The notes below the pieces were generated by a model, which did no database searches, was not told the DNA's origin, and saw only the letters and a program-made list of their open reading frames with translations. DNA of 64,000 bases from Rhizobium rosettiformans W3 (lineage in GTDB: Bacteria; Pseudomonadota; Alphaproteobacteria; Rhizobiales; Rhizobiaceae), in NCBI RefSeq assembly GCF_004912135.1, contig NZ_STGU01000007.1, positions 124,001-188,000 of the forward strand, in the 5' to 3' direction. This document shows, in pieces, positions 19,575-28,232 of the stretch. The stretch's first letter is position 1. The number at the start of each line of letters is the position of its first letter. The position numbers were made by a program, and so were the translations under genes.

Positions 19575-20201
19575 CTACTGGTTTTCTTGGGATGCACGGC
19601 GATATCGCAGGATCCGCAGCATGCGATCCTGAAAGTTCTTCGCCTCGATCCTGTCGAATCGCATCTGCGCCTCGTCGTGGGCCGCAGTGACCTCTTCCGT
19701 GACCTCTCCCACGCGCTCCTGCAGGATTTCGCAGTCCCGCTCCGGCCGCAGCTTCAGAAGGCGTTGCTCCAGGAGTTTCGCATGCTGGCGGGCGATTTCG
19801 GCATGACGTTCTTCGTGACGCTTGATGTCGGAGGCGAGGGCATCCCAAAGAGTGGCCATGTCCTGCGTCGCGCGCTTGCGGTTCTTCCAGCGCGGGAGGA
19901 TGAGTTTGGTCTCGACGGTAACGCGGACATCGTCGACGGCGCAGCGATTGCCGCGTCTCGTGTAAGTCATGTCGCCGCCAAAGCGGATCTGGGTGGCGCC
20001 GGGATGACGATTGCCGCTCGCCTGGGTGAACGGACCCTTGCGTGACAGTTCCGCATCGATGTCGGCTGCGGTTCGCCCGCCAATCTGGAAATAGCTGATG
20101 GACTTGCGAACCACCACGTCGGCACTGGCCGAGGGTGGCAGGGAGATGCCGATCAGGACAGCCAAGGTGACGGCGGCCCGAAGACGGCGGGAGTGCTTCA
20201 T
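19575..20201 (-). CDS. Exported DUF922 putative zinc protease
   Basis: A 208-residue secreted protein. A Sec signal peptide (RLRAAVTLAVLIGISLPPSASA) precedes a DUF922 domain with VVVRKSISYFQIGG, TYTRRGNRCAVDDVRVTVE and the helix DIKRHEERHAEIAR. HEERH fits the HExxH zincin motif that led to the prediction that DUF922 proteins are secreted metalloproteases. The substrate is unknown. ATG 20201 is chosen because the signal peptide starts there, and an ATG at 20249 would add an unlikely polar stretch. It is divergent from folP. Confidence 0.8.
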   Translation of the reverse strand: MKHSRRLRAAVTLAVLIGISLPPSASADVVVRKSISYFQIGGRTAADIDAELSRKGPFTQASGNRHPGATQIRFGGDMTYTRRGNRCAVDDVRVTVETKLILPRWKNRKRATQDMATLWDALASDIKRHEERHAEIARQHAKLLEQRLLKLRPERDCEILQERVGEVTEEVTAAHDEAQMRFDRIEAKNFQDRMLRILRYRRASQENQ

Positions 20202-20305
20202 TCTTTTTTCCGCAATGTTGTATTCGCCGCGCCCTTGGGGCATAGCCAAACCCGATCTGCACTATCGCAGCTTCGCCGAAATACGTCGAGAGGATACAGG
20301 GTCGC

Positions 20306-21181
20306 GTGACCATGGTTGAACGCACAATTTGGCGTGTAGGGCATGGCCGTTCCCTCGATCTGACCGAGCATGGTGCGATCATGGCGATCATCAATGTCAC
20401 GCCCGATTCCTTTTCGGATGGTGGGCTGCATGCCGGTGTCGAGACGGCAGTGGCTCATGCGCTGGCTTGCGCCCAAGACGGAGCGGTCATCCTGGATATC
20501 GGCGGCGAATCGACGCGGCCAGGGGCCGCGGAAGTCAGTGCTGACGAGGAAATGGCCCGCGTGCTGCCGGTGATTGACGCATTGCGCGAGAACACCGACG
20601 CACTCATTTCCATCGATACCTACAGGGCTGCGACCGCCAGGGCTGCCGTTGAGGCCGGCGCGCATATCATCAATGATGTGCATGGCCTGCAGCGCGAGCC
20701 CGAAATTGCCGATGTCGCGGCTGCGACGGGGGCAGGGCTCTGCATCATGCATACCGGGCGCGGGCGAGAGAAACTTGAGGATCCGATCGCCGACCAGCGG
20801 CATTTCCTTGGGCTCTCGCTGGAGATCGCGGCGCGTGCGGGCGTGTCCAGGGAAACAATCGTTCTCGATCCGGGTTTCGGTTTCGCCAAGGAAACTCTGG
20901 AAGAGAACATGGACCTGATCGCGCGTTTCGAGGAACTGCATGGCTTCGGCCTCCCGCTTCTGGCCGGTACATCGCGCAAGCGGTTTCTCGGAACGCTCAC
21001 CGGCCGCGACGCACGCGACCGTGACGCGGCGACCGCGGCCACCACGGTTGCCCTTCGCCTGAAGGGGGCTTCCGTTTTCCGGGTTCATAATGTCGCGATC
21101 AACCGCGACGCCCTGGTGATGGCCGATGCTATGCTCGCGGCAGAGCGGCGGCTTGCTGCAAACAAGGATTTGCCCGTATGA
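20306..21181 (+). CDS. folP: Dihydropteroate synthase FolP
   Basis: Joins 6-hydroxymethyl-dihydropterin pyrophosphate with p-aminobenzoate to make dihydropteroate, the step blocked by sulfonamides. The TIM-barrel motifs are present: MAIINVTPDSFSDGG, DIGGESTRPGA, SIDTYR, NDVHGL, LDPGFGFAK and the LLAGTSRKRFLG loop. It has 291 residues from GTG 20306. ATG 20312 (289 residues) is equally possible, and AGGG at 20298 serves either. It is the first gene of folP-folB-folK and overlaps folB by four bases (ATGA). Confidence 0.95.
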   Translation: MTMVERTIWRVGHGRSLDLTEHGAIMAIINVTPDSFSDGGLHAGVETAVAHALACAQDGAVILDIGGESTRPGAAEVSADEEMARVLPVIDALRENTDALISIDTYRAATARAAVEAGAHIINDVHGLQREPEIADVAAATGAGLCIMHTGRGREKLEDPIADQRHFLGLSLEIAARAGVSRETIVLDPGFGFAKETLEENMDLIARFEELHGFGLPLLAGTSRKRFLGTLTGRDARDRDAATAATTVALRLKGASVFRVHNVAINRDALVMADAMLAAERRLAANKDLPV

Positions 21182-21549
21182 GCGGCGTTTTCACCATCAC
21201 GCTGAAGAACTGTGCCTTCTTTGCGCATCACGGGGTTTTCCCCGAGGAGGGCGTTCTCGGCCAACGGTTCTTCGTCGACGCTGAATTCGATGTGGATGCG
21301 CTCAATGCGGCCGAGACGGATACGCTCGAAGGCACGGTGCATTACGGTATCGCCTTCGAGGTCATCCGCGACATCGTCACCGGCAGCAGGCGACAGTTGA
21401 TCGAGGCACTTGCGCTGGCGATTGCCCGCGGCCTTCTGGACCGCTTCCCCGAGATGCAGCGATGCCGGATCACGGTGCGTAAGCCGAGCGCGCCGATCGC
21501 CGGCATTCTCGATCATGTACAGGTGAGCGTTGAACAATTCAGAGAGTAA
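21178..21549 (+). CDS. folB: Dihydroneopterin aldolase FolB
   Basis: Cleaves 7,8-dihydroneopterin to 6-hydroxymethyl-7,8-dihydropterin and glycolaldehyde. The 123-residue protein shows the tunnel-fold motifs NCAFFAHHGVFPEEGVLG, TVHYG and VRKPSAPI. ATG 21178 overlaps the folP stop and its own stop overlaps folK by 20 bases, so the three folate genes are translationally coupled. Confidence 0.95.
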   Translation: MSGVFTITLKNCAFFAHHGVFPEEGVLGQRFFVDAEFDVDALNAAETDTLEGTVHYGIAFEVIRDIVTGSRRQLIEALALAIARGLLDRFPEMQRCRITVRKPSAPIAGILDHVQVSVEQFRE

Positions 21550-22054
21550 AACCTGGCTGGCGGCAACGCTTGGTCTCGGCGGCAATATCGGAGATCCGGT
21601 GGCCGCCATGGCGGAGGCTTTGCGCCGCCTCGACGAGCGTGCCGACTGTCGGGTCACCTCCGTGTCGCGTCTCTACCGGACGCCGCCCTGGGGCAAGACT
21701 GATCAGGCCGACTTTTACAATGCCTGCGCGGCGGTCGAGACGCTGTTGGAGCCGCAGGAACTGCTCGCCGCTTGTCTCGAGATCGAGCGGACAATGAAGC
21801 GCGTGCGCGTCGAACGCTGGGGCCCGCGCACGATCGATATCGACATTCTGACCTTCGGCGACCGGGTGATCGATGCCGAGCACCTCAAGGTCCCGCATCC
21901 GCGCATGACCGAGCGCGCCTTCGTGCTGATGCCGCTGGCGGATATCGATCCGTCTCTGGTGGTGAAGGGAGAGGCTGTCGCGCGCTGGCTCGATCGTGCC
22001 GATCGCACGGGTATCGCCGTCGCAAACGAAAACCGCGCCTGGTGGCGCGGCTAA
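21530..22054 (+). CDS. folK: HPPK FolK (TTG start)
   Basis: 2-amino-4-hydroxy-6-hydroxymethyldihydropteridine pyrophosphokinase activates the pterin with ATP for FolP. Its 174 residues carry LGGNIGDP, SRLYRTPPWG, the catalytic RWGPRTIDIDILTFG and VPHPRMTERAFVLMPLADI. The start must be TTG 21530: no other start codon precedes the conserved LGLGGN strand, and AGGTGA lies just upstream inside folB. The gene order FolP-FolB-FolK is the reverse of pathway order but collects three consecutive steps. Confidence 0.93.
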   Translation: MNNSESKTWLAATLGLGGNIGDPVAAMAEALRRLDERADCRVTSVSRLYRTPPWGKTDQADFYNACAAVETLLEPQELLAACLEIERTMKRVRVERWGPRTIDIDILTFGDRVIDAEHLKVPHPRMTERAFVLMPLADIDPSLVVKGEAVARWLDRADRTGIAVANENRAWWRG

Positions 22055-22081
22055 AATCGTCCCGGCAAGGCTTGTCGGCGG

Positions 22082-22633
22082 TCAGTCGTTTTCGGCGGTC
22101 TCGGCCATGGCGGTTGCCTGGCGATTGAGCTTCAATCCGATCACGGGGATCATGCGATCTTCCACCTTCACCGAAATGGTGATGTTCATGGCATCGCCTT
22201 CTTCCAGGCGTGCAACCATGGCGCCGTTGAGCTTGGCGCGGTTGATGCCCATGACGGCGCGATTGCCGGTCACGCTGCCCGAGACGATGTCGAGGCCCTT
22301 GCCGTCTGCGCCATCCAGGAACTGACCCTTGTAGCTGCCGCCGGACTGCGAGATGACAGCCGACATCGGCTGGCTGAAGACGCCAACGCGGCAAGTGCCG
22401 TCGAGCTTGAGCCCGGTTTCCTTGCCCTCGGCCGGCAGGCCTGTCAGGTTGCAGGTGAACTTGGTGCCCTTGTATTTGCCCGCAACAATTTCGCCCGGGC
22501 CTTTCCAGACGCCGGCGACGGATTCGAAGAAGCGCTTGTCGCGAGAAGCGGCATCAGCAACCGTGGCCGGCAGAAGTGCGGCAACAGCAAGGATGGCGGC
22601 GCAACGGCCGAATGTCGAGGAGCGAGAGAACAT
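22082..22633 (-). CDS. Exported protein of unknown function
   Basis: I do not recognise this family. The 183-residue product has a signal peptide (CAAILAVAALLPATVADAAS) and a probably beta-rich mature part with repeated glycine turns (VWKGPGEIVAGKYKGTKF, GGSYKGQFLDGADGKG, SGSVTGNRAVMGI). A single disulfide is possible between the cysteines of TCNLTG and GTCRVG. It resembles small periplasmic lipocalin- or CreA-like sandwiches in feel, but this is impression only. It stands alone, convergent with folK. A CtrA-type motif lies about 55 bases upstream. Confidence 0.6.
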   Translation of the reverse strand: MFSRSSTFGRCAAILAVAALLPATVADAASRDKRFFESVAGVWKGPGEIVAGKYKGTKFTCNLTGLPAEGKETGLKLDGTCRVGVFSQPMSAVISQSGGSYKGQFLDGADGKGLDIVSGSVTGNRAVMGINRAKLNGAMVARLEEGDAMNITISVKVEDRMIPVIGLKLNRQATAMAETAEND

Positions 22634-22686
22634 CGATTTGCCTTGGTACGAGAAACCAGAAACCCCGCGGAAACCCTAGCGGAAAA

Positions 22687-22694
22687 ATGGTTAA
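22687..22694 (-). promoter_or_regulatory. CtrA-type site upstream of the exported protein
   Basis: ATGGTTAA on the plus strand is TTAACCAT on the minus strand, 54 bases upstream of the ATG at 22633. It is followed by a T-rich run. The position fits a promoter-proximal regulator site. It is the same octamer as in the gpr/HPt-like intergenic region. Confidence 0.45.
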
Positions 22695-22774
22695 TGTATC
22701 CTTGCCAATACCCTCAAATGCGGGGTCCGACAATCGGCAAAAGTAACTGGTGTCTCGGGTGTGGCTTGTCTGCC

Positions 22775-23884
22775 TCACTCCGCGCGCGCGCGGTCCTTGC
22801 CTGACATCGATGGCGTGAGATCGCCGATGAAGTCGCCGATGCCGGGTCTTCTCGCGGCACGAAACGGCAGCGGTCGGCAGAGATCCATGGCCGCAATGCC
22901 GATCCGTGCCGTCATCAGGCCATTGATCACGCCTTCGCCCAGCCGGGTCGAAAGACGCGCTGCAAGGCCATGGCCGAGCACCTGTTGAGCGAGGCCATCG
23001 CCGATCGCAATTGAGCCGGTGACGGCCAGATGTGCGAAAACATCCTTCAGGAGCCGCAGCATGCCGAAGGACCCCGGACGGCCGCCATAGAGGTCCGCCA
23101 TGCCTCGCACGAGGCGGACGACCTCGAAGAGCACATAGGCCAGATCGACCACCGCGCGCGGGCTGACCGCCGTGACAACCGAGACCCGCTTCGACGCGTT
23201 GAGGATAAGTGCGCGTGCCTTGACGTCGAGCGGTGCCAGGAGCTCCCTTTCGGCAAGCTCGATCAGATGGGGCGCGTCGATGATGTCGTCTTTGACCGCC
23301 TCGAGCGACTTTTGGCCCTTCGCGGTTTCCGGACGGTGGCGGACGAGGCCCGTCAGCTTGGCCACCACGGCGGCCGCTCGGGCGCGTTTGCCGCTTTCCG
23401 CCGCCGCTTCCGCTTCAAGCTTCAGATCCTGCACCGTATCCAGCCGCCACAAGCCGACGAGTTCGCGTCCGACGGCGATGGCCAGGGCCAACACACCGAC
23501 AGCGAGTGCGGCGATCGCGGCGTAGCCCAGCCAGTCGGCGCGTGCGAAAAGATCCGATATCAGCCGGTCGACCCAGAGGCCGAAGGCGAGGGAGAGCAGG
23601 ATCCCGAAGGCACCGGTCGCGAGTTTGGCAAACGAGAAGCGCCGACGGCGCGATTCGGCAATGGGCAGGGGCGGCATGTCGTCGACCGCCGCAGCCAGGA
23701 AGGGATCCTGTTCGTCGGGAACGATCGCAACATCGCCGGCAAAGCTCCGTGGCGCACGGTTCAACGGTTGCGTGGGTGCCGCAGGCTTAAGATCGGGATC
23801 AATTGTGAAGGCTGCAGGTCGCCGCTGTGTGTCGTTGGCATTCGGGCGGGACGAGCCCATGGGAGGGACAGTCGGTTTTTTCAT
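22775..23884 (-). CDS. ycjF: YcjF-family (DUF697/TIGR01620) membrane protein
   Basis: A 369-residue inner-membrane protein of the YcjF family. The soluble N-terminal region (1-95) is followed by two transmembrane helices (about 100-118, AFGILLSLAFGLWVDRLI, and about 130-153, AAIAALAVGVLALAIAVG). The long C-terminal part includes the DUF697 region (AVVDLAYVLFEVVRLVRGMADLYGG interrupted by GxxG turns, then HLAVTGSIAIGDGL). Its start overlaps the ycjX stop by four bases. In enterobacteria YcjX and YcjF belong to the phage-shock regulon. No pspA is near here. Confidence 0.88.
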   Translation of the reverse strand: MKKPTVPPMGSSRPNANDTQRRPAAFTIDPDLKPAAPTQPLNRAPRSFAGDVAIVPDEQDPFLAAAVDDMPPLPIAESRRRRFSFAKLATGAFGILLSLAFGLWVDRLISDLFARADWLGYAAIAALAVGVLALAIAVGRELVGLWRLDTVQDLKLEAEAAAESGKRARAAAVVAKLTGLVRHRPETAKGQKSLEAVKDDIIDAPHLIELAERELLAPLDVKARALILNASKRVSVVTAVSPRAVVDLAYVLFEVVRLVRGMADLYGGRPGSFGMLRLLKDVFAHLAVTGSIAIGDGLAQQVLGHGLAARLSTRLGEGVINGLMTARIGIAAMDLCRPLPFRAARRPGIGDFIGDLTPSMSGKDRARAE

Positions 23885-25383
23885 GCGAGACGGTCTCCCA
23901 GCAAAAACTGCAGCGCGCGGTCGAGACGGATATGGGGGACGGAGAGCGTGAGGCCCTGTTTCTCTTCAAGTTGCGGGGGGCGGAAGCGCACGATGCTCAG
24001 GTCCGGGAGTAGCGCGGAGGTATCGCCTTCATCGACGGAACGGAAATAGGCCTCCGGATCCTGCGGCAGGTCACCCGGAAACACCGCCGTCTTGCGGTTC
24101 CCGTCGAAGACCTCGTTCCCGATTCGCTCGCCCGCCATCGGCGTGCCGACAATCACCGGCAGGTCGTGGCCGTCCTGCTTTACGCTTGCCTCTCGCGTGG
24201 CGCGCACGGAGGCGAGCGCCATAACCTCGATCCCGGCACCGCTCATGCCGATCGTCTTGATCGCGCGGTTGACCAGACGTCTGGTGAGTATCTCCAGCCG
24301 GTCATGGCTCTCGTGATGCAGGTGGTCCGCCTTGGTTGCGGCGACGAGAACGCGGTCGATGCGACGACGCACCAGTGAGGTCAGGATGTTGTTGGATCCG
24401 GCGCGGAAGCAGGCGAGCACGTCGCCGAGTGCGCGTTCGAGATCCTGTACGGCTTCCGGACCACGATTGATGGCCTGCAGCGCGTCCACGAGCACGATCT
24501 GACGATCGAGACGGGCGAAATGTTCGCGGAAGAACGGTTTGACGACCACCGATTTGTAGGCCTCGAAGCGACGTTCCATCATCGCCCGGAGCGACCCTTT
24601 GGGTGCCCGTCCTTCCGGCAATGCCGGCAAGGGAGCAAAGGTGAGGGCGGGTGAACCCTCGAGATCGCCGGGCATCAGGAAACGTCCTGGCGGAAGCGTC
24701 GACAGCGAGCGCTCGTCCGATTTGCAGAGCCGGAGATAGGTGGTGAAGGCTTCGGCAAGGCGCCTTGCGGTCATCTCGTCTGCCGGGGCTTCGGTGTCGA
24801 TCGTTGCGGCAAGCGCCAGCCACTCCCGCGCGAGTTCCGAGCGGACGCCGCTTTGTGCCAGCTTCGTCGCATTGTCGGAGAAGGTGCGGTAGTCCTGGCC
24901 CAAGAGCGGCAGATCGAGCAGCCATTCGCCGGGATAGTCAACGATGTCGATCGAGAGCCTGCCTGCCGAAAACATGCGGCTCCAGGTGCTGGCGCTCTGA
25001 TATTCGATGGTGAGCCGTAGTTCTGAAATCGCACGGGTCGAATCGGGCCAGATGCGTTCATCGACGAGGGCACGGATGTGGTCCTCATACTGGAATCGCG
25101 GTACCGCATCATCCGGCTGTTCCTGGAGCGTGGCGCCGGTCATGCGGCCGGAGCGCAGCGGCTCGAACAAGGGCAACCGGCCCCCATGCAGCAGATTGTG
25201 GACCAGCGACGAGATGAAGACGGTCTTGCCGGCACGAGACAGGCCGGTGACGCCGAGCCTGATGGTCGGATTGACCAGATTGGCGGCGCGATCGGCCAGA
25301 TTGTCTAAGGTGATCGCTGCTTCGTCGGTCAGGCTGGTGAGGGATGGCGGCAAGGGGCTGTCCTGCTGGGCGATGCCGTGCAC
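23881..25383 (-). CDS. ycjX: YcjX-family P-loop protein
   Basis: A 500-residue predicted nucleotide-binding protein of the YcjX/DUF463 family. The P-loop is GLSRAGKT, followed by VFISSLVHNLLHGG. Other family blocks are VDYPGEWLLDLPLL, a DxxG-like switch region, and VLVAATKADHLHHESHDRLE, a GTPase-like TKAD specificity motif. It probably acts at the inner membrane with the coupled YcjF. The physiological role is unknown, and stress or phage-shock responses are suggested from enterobacteria. Confidence 0.9.
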   Translation of the reverse strand: MHGIAQQDSPLPPSLTSLTDEAAITLDNLADRAANLVNPTIRLGVTGLSRAGKTVFISSLVHNLLHGGRLPLFEPLRSGRMTGATLQEQPDDAVPRFQYEDHIRALVDERIWPDSTRAISELRLTIEYQSASTWSRMFSAGRLSIDIVDYPGEWLLDLPLLGQDYRTFSDNATKLAQSGVRSELAREWLALAATIDTEAPADEMTARRLAEAFTTYLRLCKSDERSLSTLPPGRFLMPGDLEGSPALTFAPLPALPEGRAPKGSLRAMMERRFEAYKSVVVKPFFREHFARLDRQIVLVDALQAINRGPEAVQDLERALGDVLACFRAGSNNILTSLVRRRIDRVLVAATKADHLHHESHDRLEILTRRLVNRAIKTIGMSGAGIEVMALASVRATREASVKQDGHDLPVIVGTPMAGERIGNEVFDGNRKTAVFPGDLPQDPEAYFRSVDEGDTSALLPDLSIVRFRPPQLEEKQGLTLSVPHIRLDRALQFLLGDRLA

Positions 25384-25477
25384 ATGCGTTTACGGCACGA
25401 GGTTCAAGATGTGTCCATCCCCATATAGGCGTGGCTGAGGGGGCAAAAAAGAGGCAGCGCCATCAGTGGGCGCGCAG

Positions 25478-25972
25478 TCAGCCCACCAGGAAATCGCGCA
25501 GGCTGTAGGCCTCTTCGCCCATGACGTCGATGACCGCCAGACCGGAGGTCGGATAGCCTTCCGGGACGGTGCGCGCCATGACATCGTTTCCGCAGAGGCT
25601 GGCAAAGACCTCCTCGATGGCCGGATTGTGGCCGACCAGCATCAGCGCATCGACGCCCCGGGTGGAACTGGCGATCTCGAGATAGGTGTCGGCGGGGGCG
25701 TTGTAGAGCGCGTCGACATAGCGAAACTCGACGAGGCCCGAGAAGACGCGACCGATCGCATCGGCCGTCTGGCGGCAGCGTTTTGCCGTAGAACAGACAA
25801 CGAGATCAGGACGATAGTTCTTGTCGGCGGCGGTTTCGGCCAGGAGTTCGGCTTCCGCGAAGCCCGCGTCGGAGAGGCTGCGATCAAAATCACGGCCACC
25901 TGGCTCGGCCCAACCGGAGTTCGCGTGGCGCAGCAGATAGATGCGCTTGGGAAGCTGAATGGAGGGCGTCAT
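25478..25972 (-). CDS. SixA-like histidine phosphatase
   Basis: A 164-residue phosphatase of the histidine-phosphatase (phosphoglycerate-mutase-like) superfamily, closest in size and layout to SixA, which dephosphorylates phosphohistidine in HPt domains. The catalytic RHA motif is YLLRHANSGWAEPG (His16). The second arginine lies in CSTAKRCRQTA and the second histidine in MLVGHNPAIEEV. The substrate cannot be read from sequence, and HPt dephosphorylation is a family-based inference. Monocistronic. Confidence 0.82.
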   Translation of the reverse strand: MTPSIQLPKRIYLLRHANSGWAEPGGRDFDRSLSDAGFAEAELLAETAADKNYRPDLVVCSTAKRCRQTADAIGRVFSGLVEFRYVDALYNAPADTYLEIASSTRGVDALMLVGHNPAIEEVFASLCGNDVMARTVPEGYPTSGLAVIDVMGEEAYSLRDFLVG

Positions 25973-26183
25973 CCGTTGGACATTCCGCGTAAGATCGTGC
26001 TGTCCTTGGAGTACCGGTTCTAGGCCTATGCCGTCAACCGTGTCGGCGCGGGACGCTCATCATCCTATCGTGGTGGTCGCATGTATATCGCGCCTCGGGC
26101 TTCAAGAAAATTATGCTTAAAAAATAGAAATTTAGCTGAAAAATGTAACAGATTTAAAAATGGCGTTGAAACACTGTTGAGGC

Positions 26184-26212
26184 TTGAACCGCTTGCGTTG
26201 AAAGGATATACA
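26184..26212 (+). promoter_or_regulatory. Sigma70-type promoter of dksA with AT-rich upstream region
   Basis: TTGAAC (26184-26189), a 17-base spacer and TATACA (26207-26212) lie 35 bases before the dksA start. The preceding 26101-26165 is strikingly A/T-rich for this genome (runs such as TTAAAAAATAGAAATTT), which fits an UP element or curved DNA. Confidence 0.65.
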
Positions 26213-26246
26213 CCCGCCCATTGAGATGTTCTTCAGGAGAATCGCG

Positions 26247-26666
26247 TTGAGTGAGAAGATCAATCTTAGCAATTATGTCCTCTCGGAAGACGATGAGTTC
26301 ATGAACGCGAACCAGCGGGCTTACTTCAGAGCCAAGCTCATTGCCTGGAAAAACGATATCCTCCGAGAAGCGCGCGAGACGCTCGACCACCTCGCCGAAG
26401 AAAGCGCCAACCATCCCGATCTCGCCGACCGGGCCTCCTCCGAAACCGACCGAGCCATCGAACTTCGCGCCCGCGACCGTCAGCGCAAGCTGATCTCGAA
26501 GATCGACGCCGCTCTGCAGCGCATCGAAGACGGCACCTACGGTTACTGCGAGGAGACCGGCGAGCCGATTGGCTTGAAGCGTCTCGACGCCCGCCCGATC
26601 GCAACTCTGTCGATCGAGGCGCAGGAGCGTCACGAGCGTCGCGAGAAGGTCTATCGCGACGAGTGA
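26247..26666 (+). CDS. dksA: DksA-type RNA polymerase-binding protein with one cysteine (TTG start)
   Basis: DksA binds the secondary channel of RNA polymerase and, with ppGpp, resets transcription of rRNA and biosynthetic genes. The 139-residue protein has the long coiled coil with the tip region HPDLADRASSETDRAIELR and the C-terminal domain GYCEETGEPIGLKRLDARP. The usual four-cysteine zinc site is reduced to one cysteine, as in zinc-free DksA variants known from alphaproteobacteria. TTG 26247 is preferred because AGGAG lies seven bases ahead. ATG 26226 lies before that ribosome site. Confidence 0.9.
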   Translation: MSEKINLSNYVLSEDDEFMNANQRAYFRAKLIAWKNDILREARETLDHLAEESANHPDLADRASSETDRAIELRARDRQRKLISKIDAALQRIEDGTYGYCEETGEPIGLKRLDARPIATLSIEAQERHERREKVYRDE

Positions 26667-26701
26667 AGGCGCGATGTCTTCGACGCAGTCCTACATTTGT
26701 T

Positions 26702-26727
26702 AGACCCGCCACCGGCGGGTCTTTTTC
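26702..26727 (+). terminator. Intrinsic terminator of dksA
   Basis: AGACCCGCC (26702-26710) pairs with GGCGGGTCT (26714-26722) around ACC, followed by TTTTCGTTT. It lies 35 bases after the stop. Confidence 0.9.
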
Positions 26728-26765
26728 GTTTATGCCATGCGCGGCCGGTGATCCCTGACAGGTGC

Positions 26766-28232
26766 TCAGGGATTTCGGCTGGCCGACATCTCGCCAAAGA
26801 TGCGCGCGATCTCGTTCTGCAGATTGGGCTCCTTGTCCGCCTGTGCCGCAGGCGATGCCGGCTGGTCCGAAGGCGGAGCTGCCGGCAGGATGGCCGTCGC
26901 AGGTAGACGCGGTCTGTCGGCGCGGGTCTCCGGCAGGATCTGCGGAAGTTCCACTCTCGTCGTCTGGGCCGGCGTCGGATCGGATGCCAGATGCAGGGCC
27001 ATCTCTTCTTCGAGGACACGCTCGAAATCGCTCATGTCGCGGGCTACCGGTTGCGGATCCGGTGCTGCCTGACGGGTCTCGGCCGGCGGCTCGAATTTCT
27101 GCGCGTCGAAGGGACGGGGCGGAACTGGAGCCGGTGATGAGACCAACACACGCTGGCGGGCGGCTTCCAGCAGATCTTCGGCGGCCGGCGCGTCAATCGC
27201 CGGACCCAGATCGGGGGCGGACTGCATGGGCGGACGCTGGCTCTGCATTTCGGAGACAGGCTCAGGCTTCACCTCCGCCATCACCGGCTCGACCGGCTCA
27301 ATGCGGAAGACCTCGACCGGCGGAGTCCCGGACGTCACAGCCGGCTCAATAGCGGGTTCCGTGCGCGCCGTTTCGGTGTCCTGGCGGACCGGGTCGAAGC
27401 TTGTGTTGACCCCAGCGGCCATCACGGGCTCCAGGCTTGCCGTCGGGCGGGTGACCGGGGCTTCAGGTGCCGGGGGAAACGCAGGCGTGACGCGTGCGAC
27501 AGGTTCTGGCTTCGGCGCTTCGAGAGGGGCGGCCGGCGTGATCTCCGGTTCGGAGCGCGTTGGCGCCGTGGCAACGGGGGCTGCGGCCACGGCAGCGACG
27601 ATCGGAGAGGCCACGACGGGAGCAACGGCCGGCGCGGGTTGCGCGTCGACGGTGGGCTCTTGCGGCCGAACAGGCGCGGCTTGCGGGCGGCGCTGCTCGA
27701 CGGCCGGTGCAGGCGCCTGCGCCGCACGGGCCTGGACCGGTGCCGGTTCCGCCCGCGTCGTTTGCGGGGCTGACGGACGTCTTGTGGGCAGGTCGATTGG
27801 CATGCTTGCGGCCGGAGACGGTGCTGCGATCCGGGCTGCCGGCGGTTCGGTCGTGGCGAGTCCCAGGGCTTCCGCCGGTTTCGGCAGTTCGGACTGCTCT
27901 TCCAGAGGCAGCGGATTGACAGCCCGCGCACTCAGATAGGCGCGCTCGTCACCGATGCCGCTCTCGATCACGATATCGGTCGGGCCGCCGATCATCACAA
28001 GATGTTCGACATTGTCGCGCCGGATCAGCACGATACGTCGGCGGGTGTCGACGGCTGCCGCATCCAGAACCTGAAGACGCGGCTGGCGATTACGTCCGCC
28101 GCGGACGAAGGGCGAGGGCGCGCGGTTGCGCAGGATCCAAAGCACGATGAACAGGCAAAGCAGGGCAAGGCTAACACCCAGTGCCGCCACGAGAAAACGA
28201 TCGCCATAGGCCGAGATCAGGTCATCCAGCAT
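26766..28232 (-). CDS. FliO/MopB-like membrane protein with long Pro/Ala-rich tail
   Basis: The 488-residue product starts with one transmembrane helix (about 13-35, FLVAALGVSLALLCLFIVLWIL). A FliO-like domain follows (about 45-110, PRLQVLDAAAVDTRRRIVLIRRDNVEHLVMIGGPTDIVIE, split here by description: RRRIVLIRRDNVEHLVMIGG is the core). Then come some 370 residues dominated by Pro, Ala, Glu and Val with little predicted structure. FliO helps assemble the flagellar export gate and has no such tail. No flagellar genes are nearby, so the role may be different. ATG 28232 has AAAGGAG at the ideal distance. It is divergent from cckA. Confidence 0.72.
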   Translation of the reverse strand: MLDDLISAYGDRFLVAALGVSLALLCLFIVLWILRNRAPSPFVRGGRNRQPRLQVLDAAAVDTRRRIVLIRRDNVEHLVMIGGPTDIVIESGIGDERAYLSARAVNPLPLEEQSELPKPAEALGLATTEPPAARIAAPSPAASMPIDLPTRRPSAPQTTRAEPAPVQARAAQAPAPAVEQRRPQAAPVRPQEPTVDAQPAPAVAPVVASPIVAAVAAAPVATAPTRSEPEITPAAPLEAPKPEPVARVTPAFPPAPEAPVTRPTASLEPVMAAGVNTSFDPVRQDTETARTEPAIEPAVTSGTPPVEVFRIEPVEPVMAEVKPEPVSEMQSQRPPMQSAPDLGPAIDAPAAEDLLEAARQRVLVSSPAPVPPRPFDAQKFEPPAETRQAAPDPQPVARDMSDFERVLEEEMALHLASDPTPAQTTRVELPQILPETRADRPRLPATAILPAAPPSDQPASPAAQADKEPNLQNEIARIFGEMSASRNP

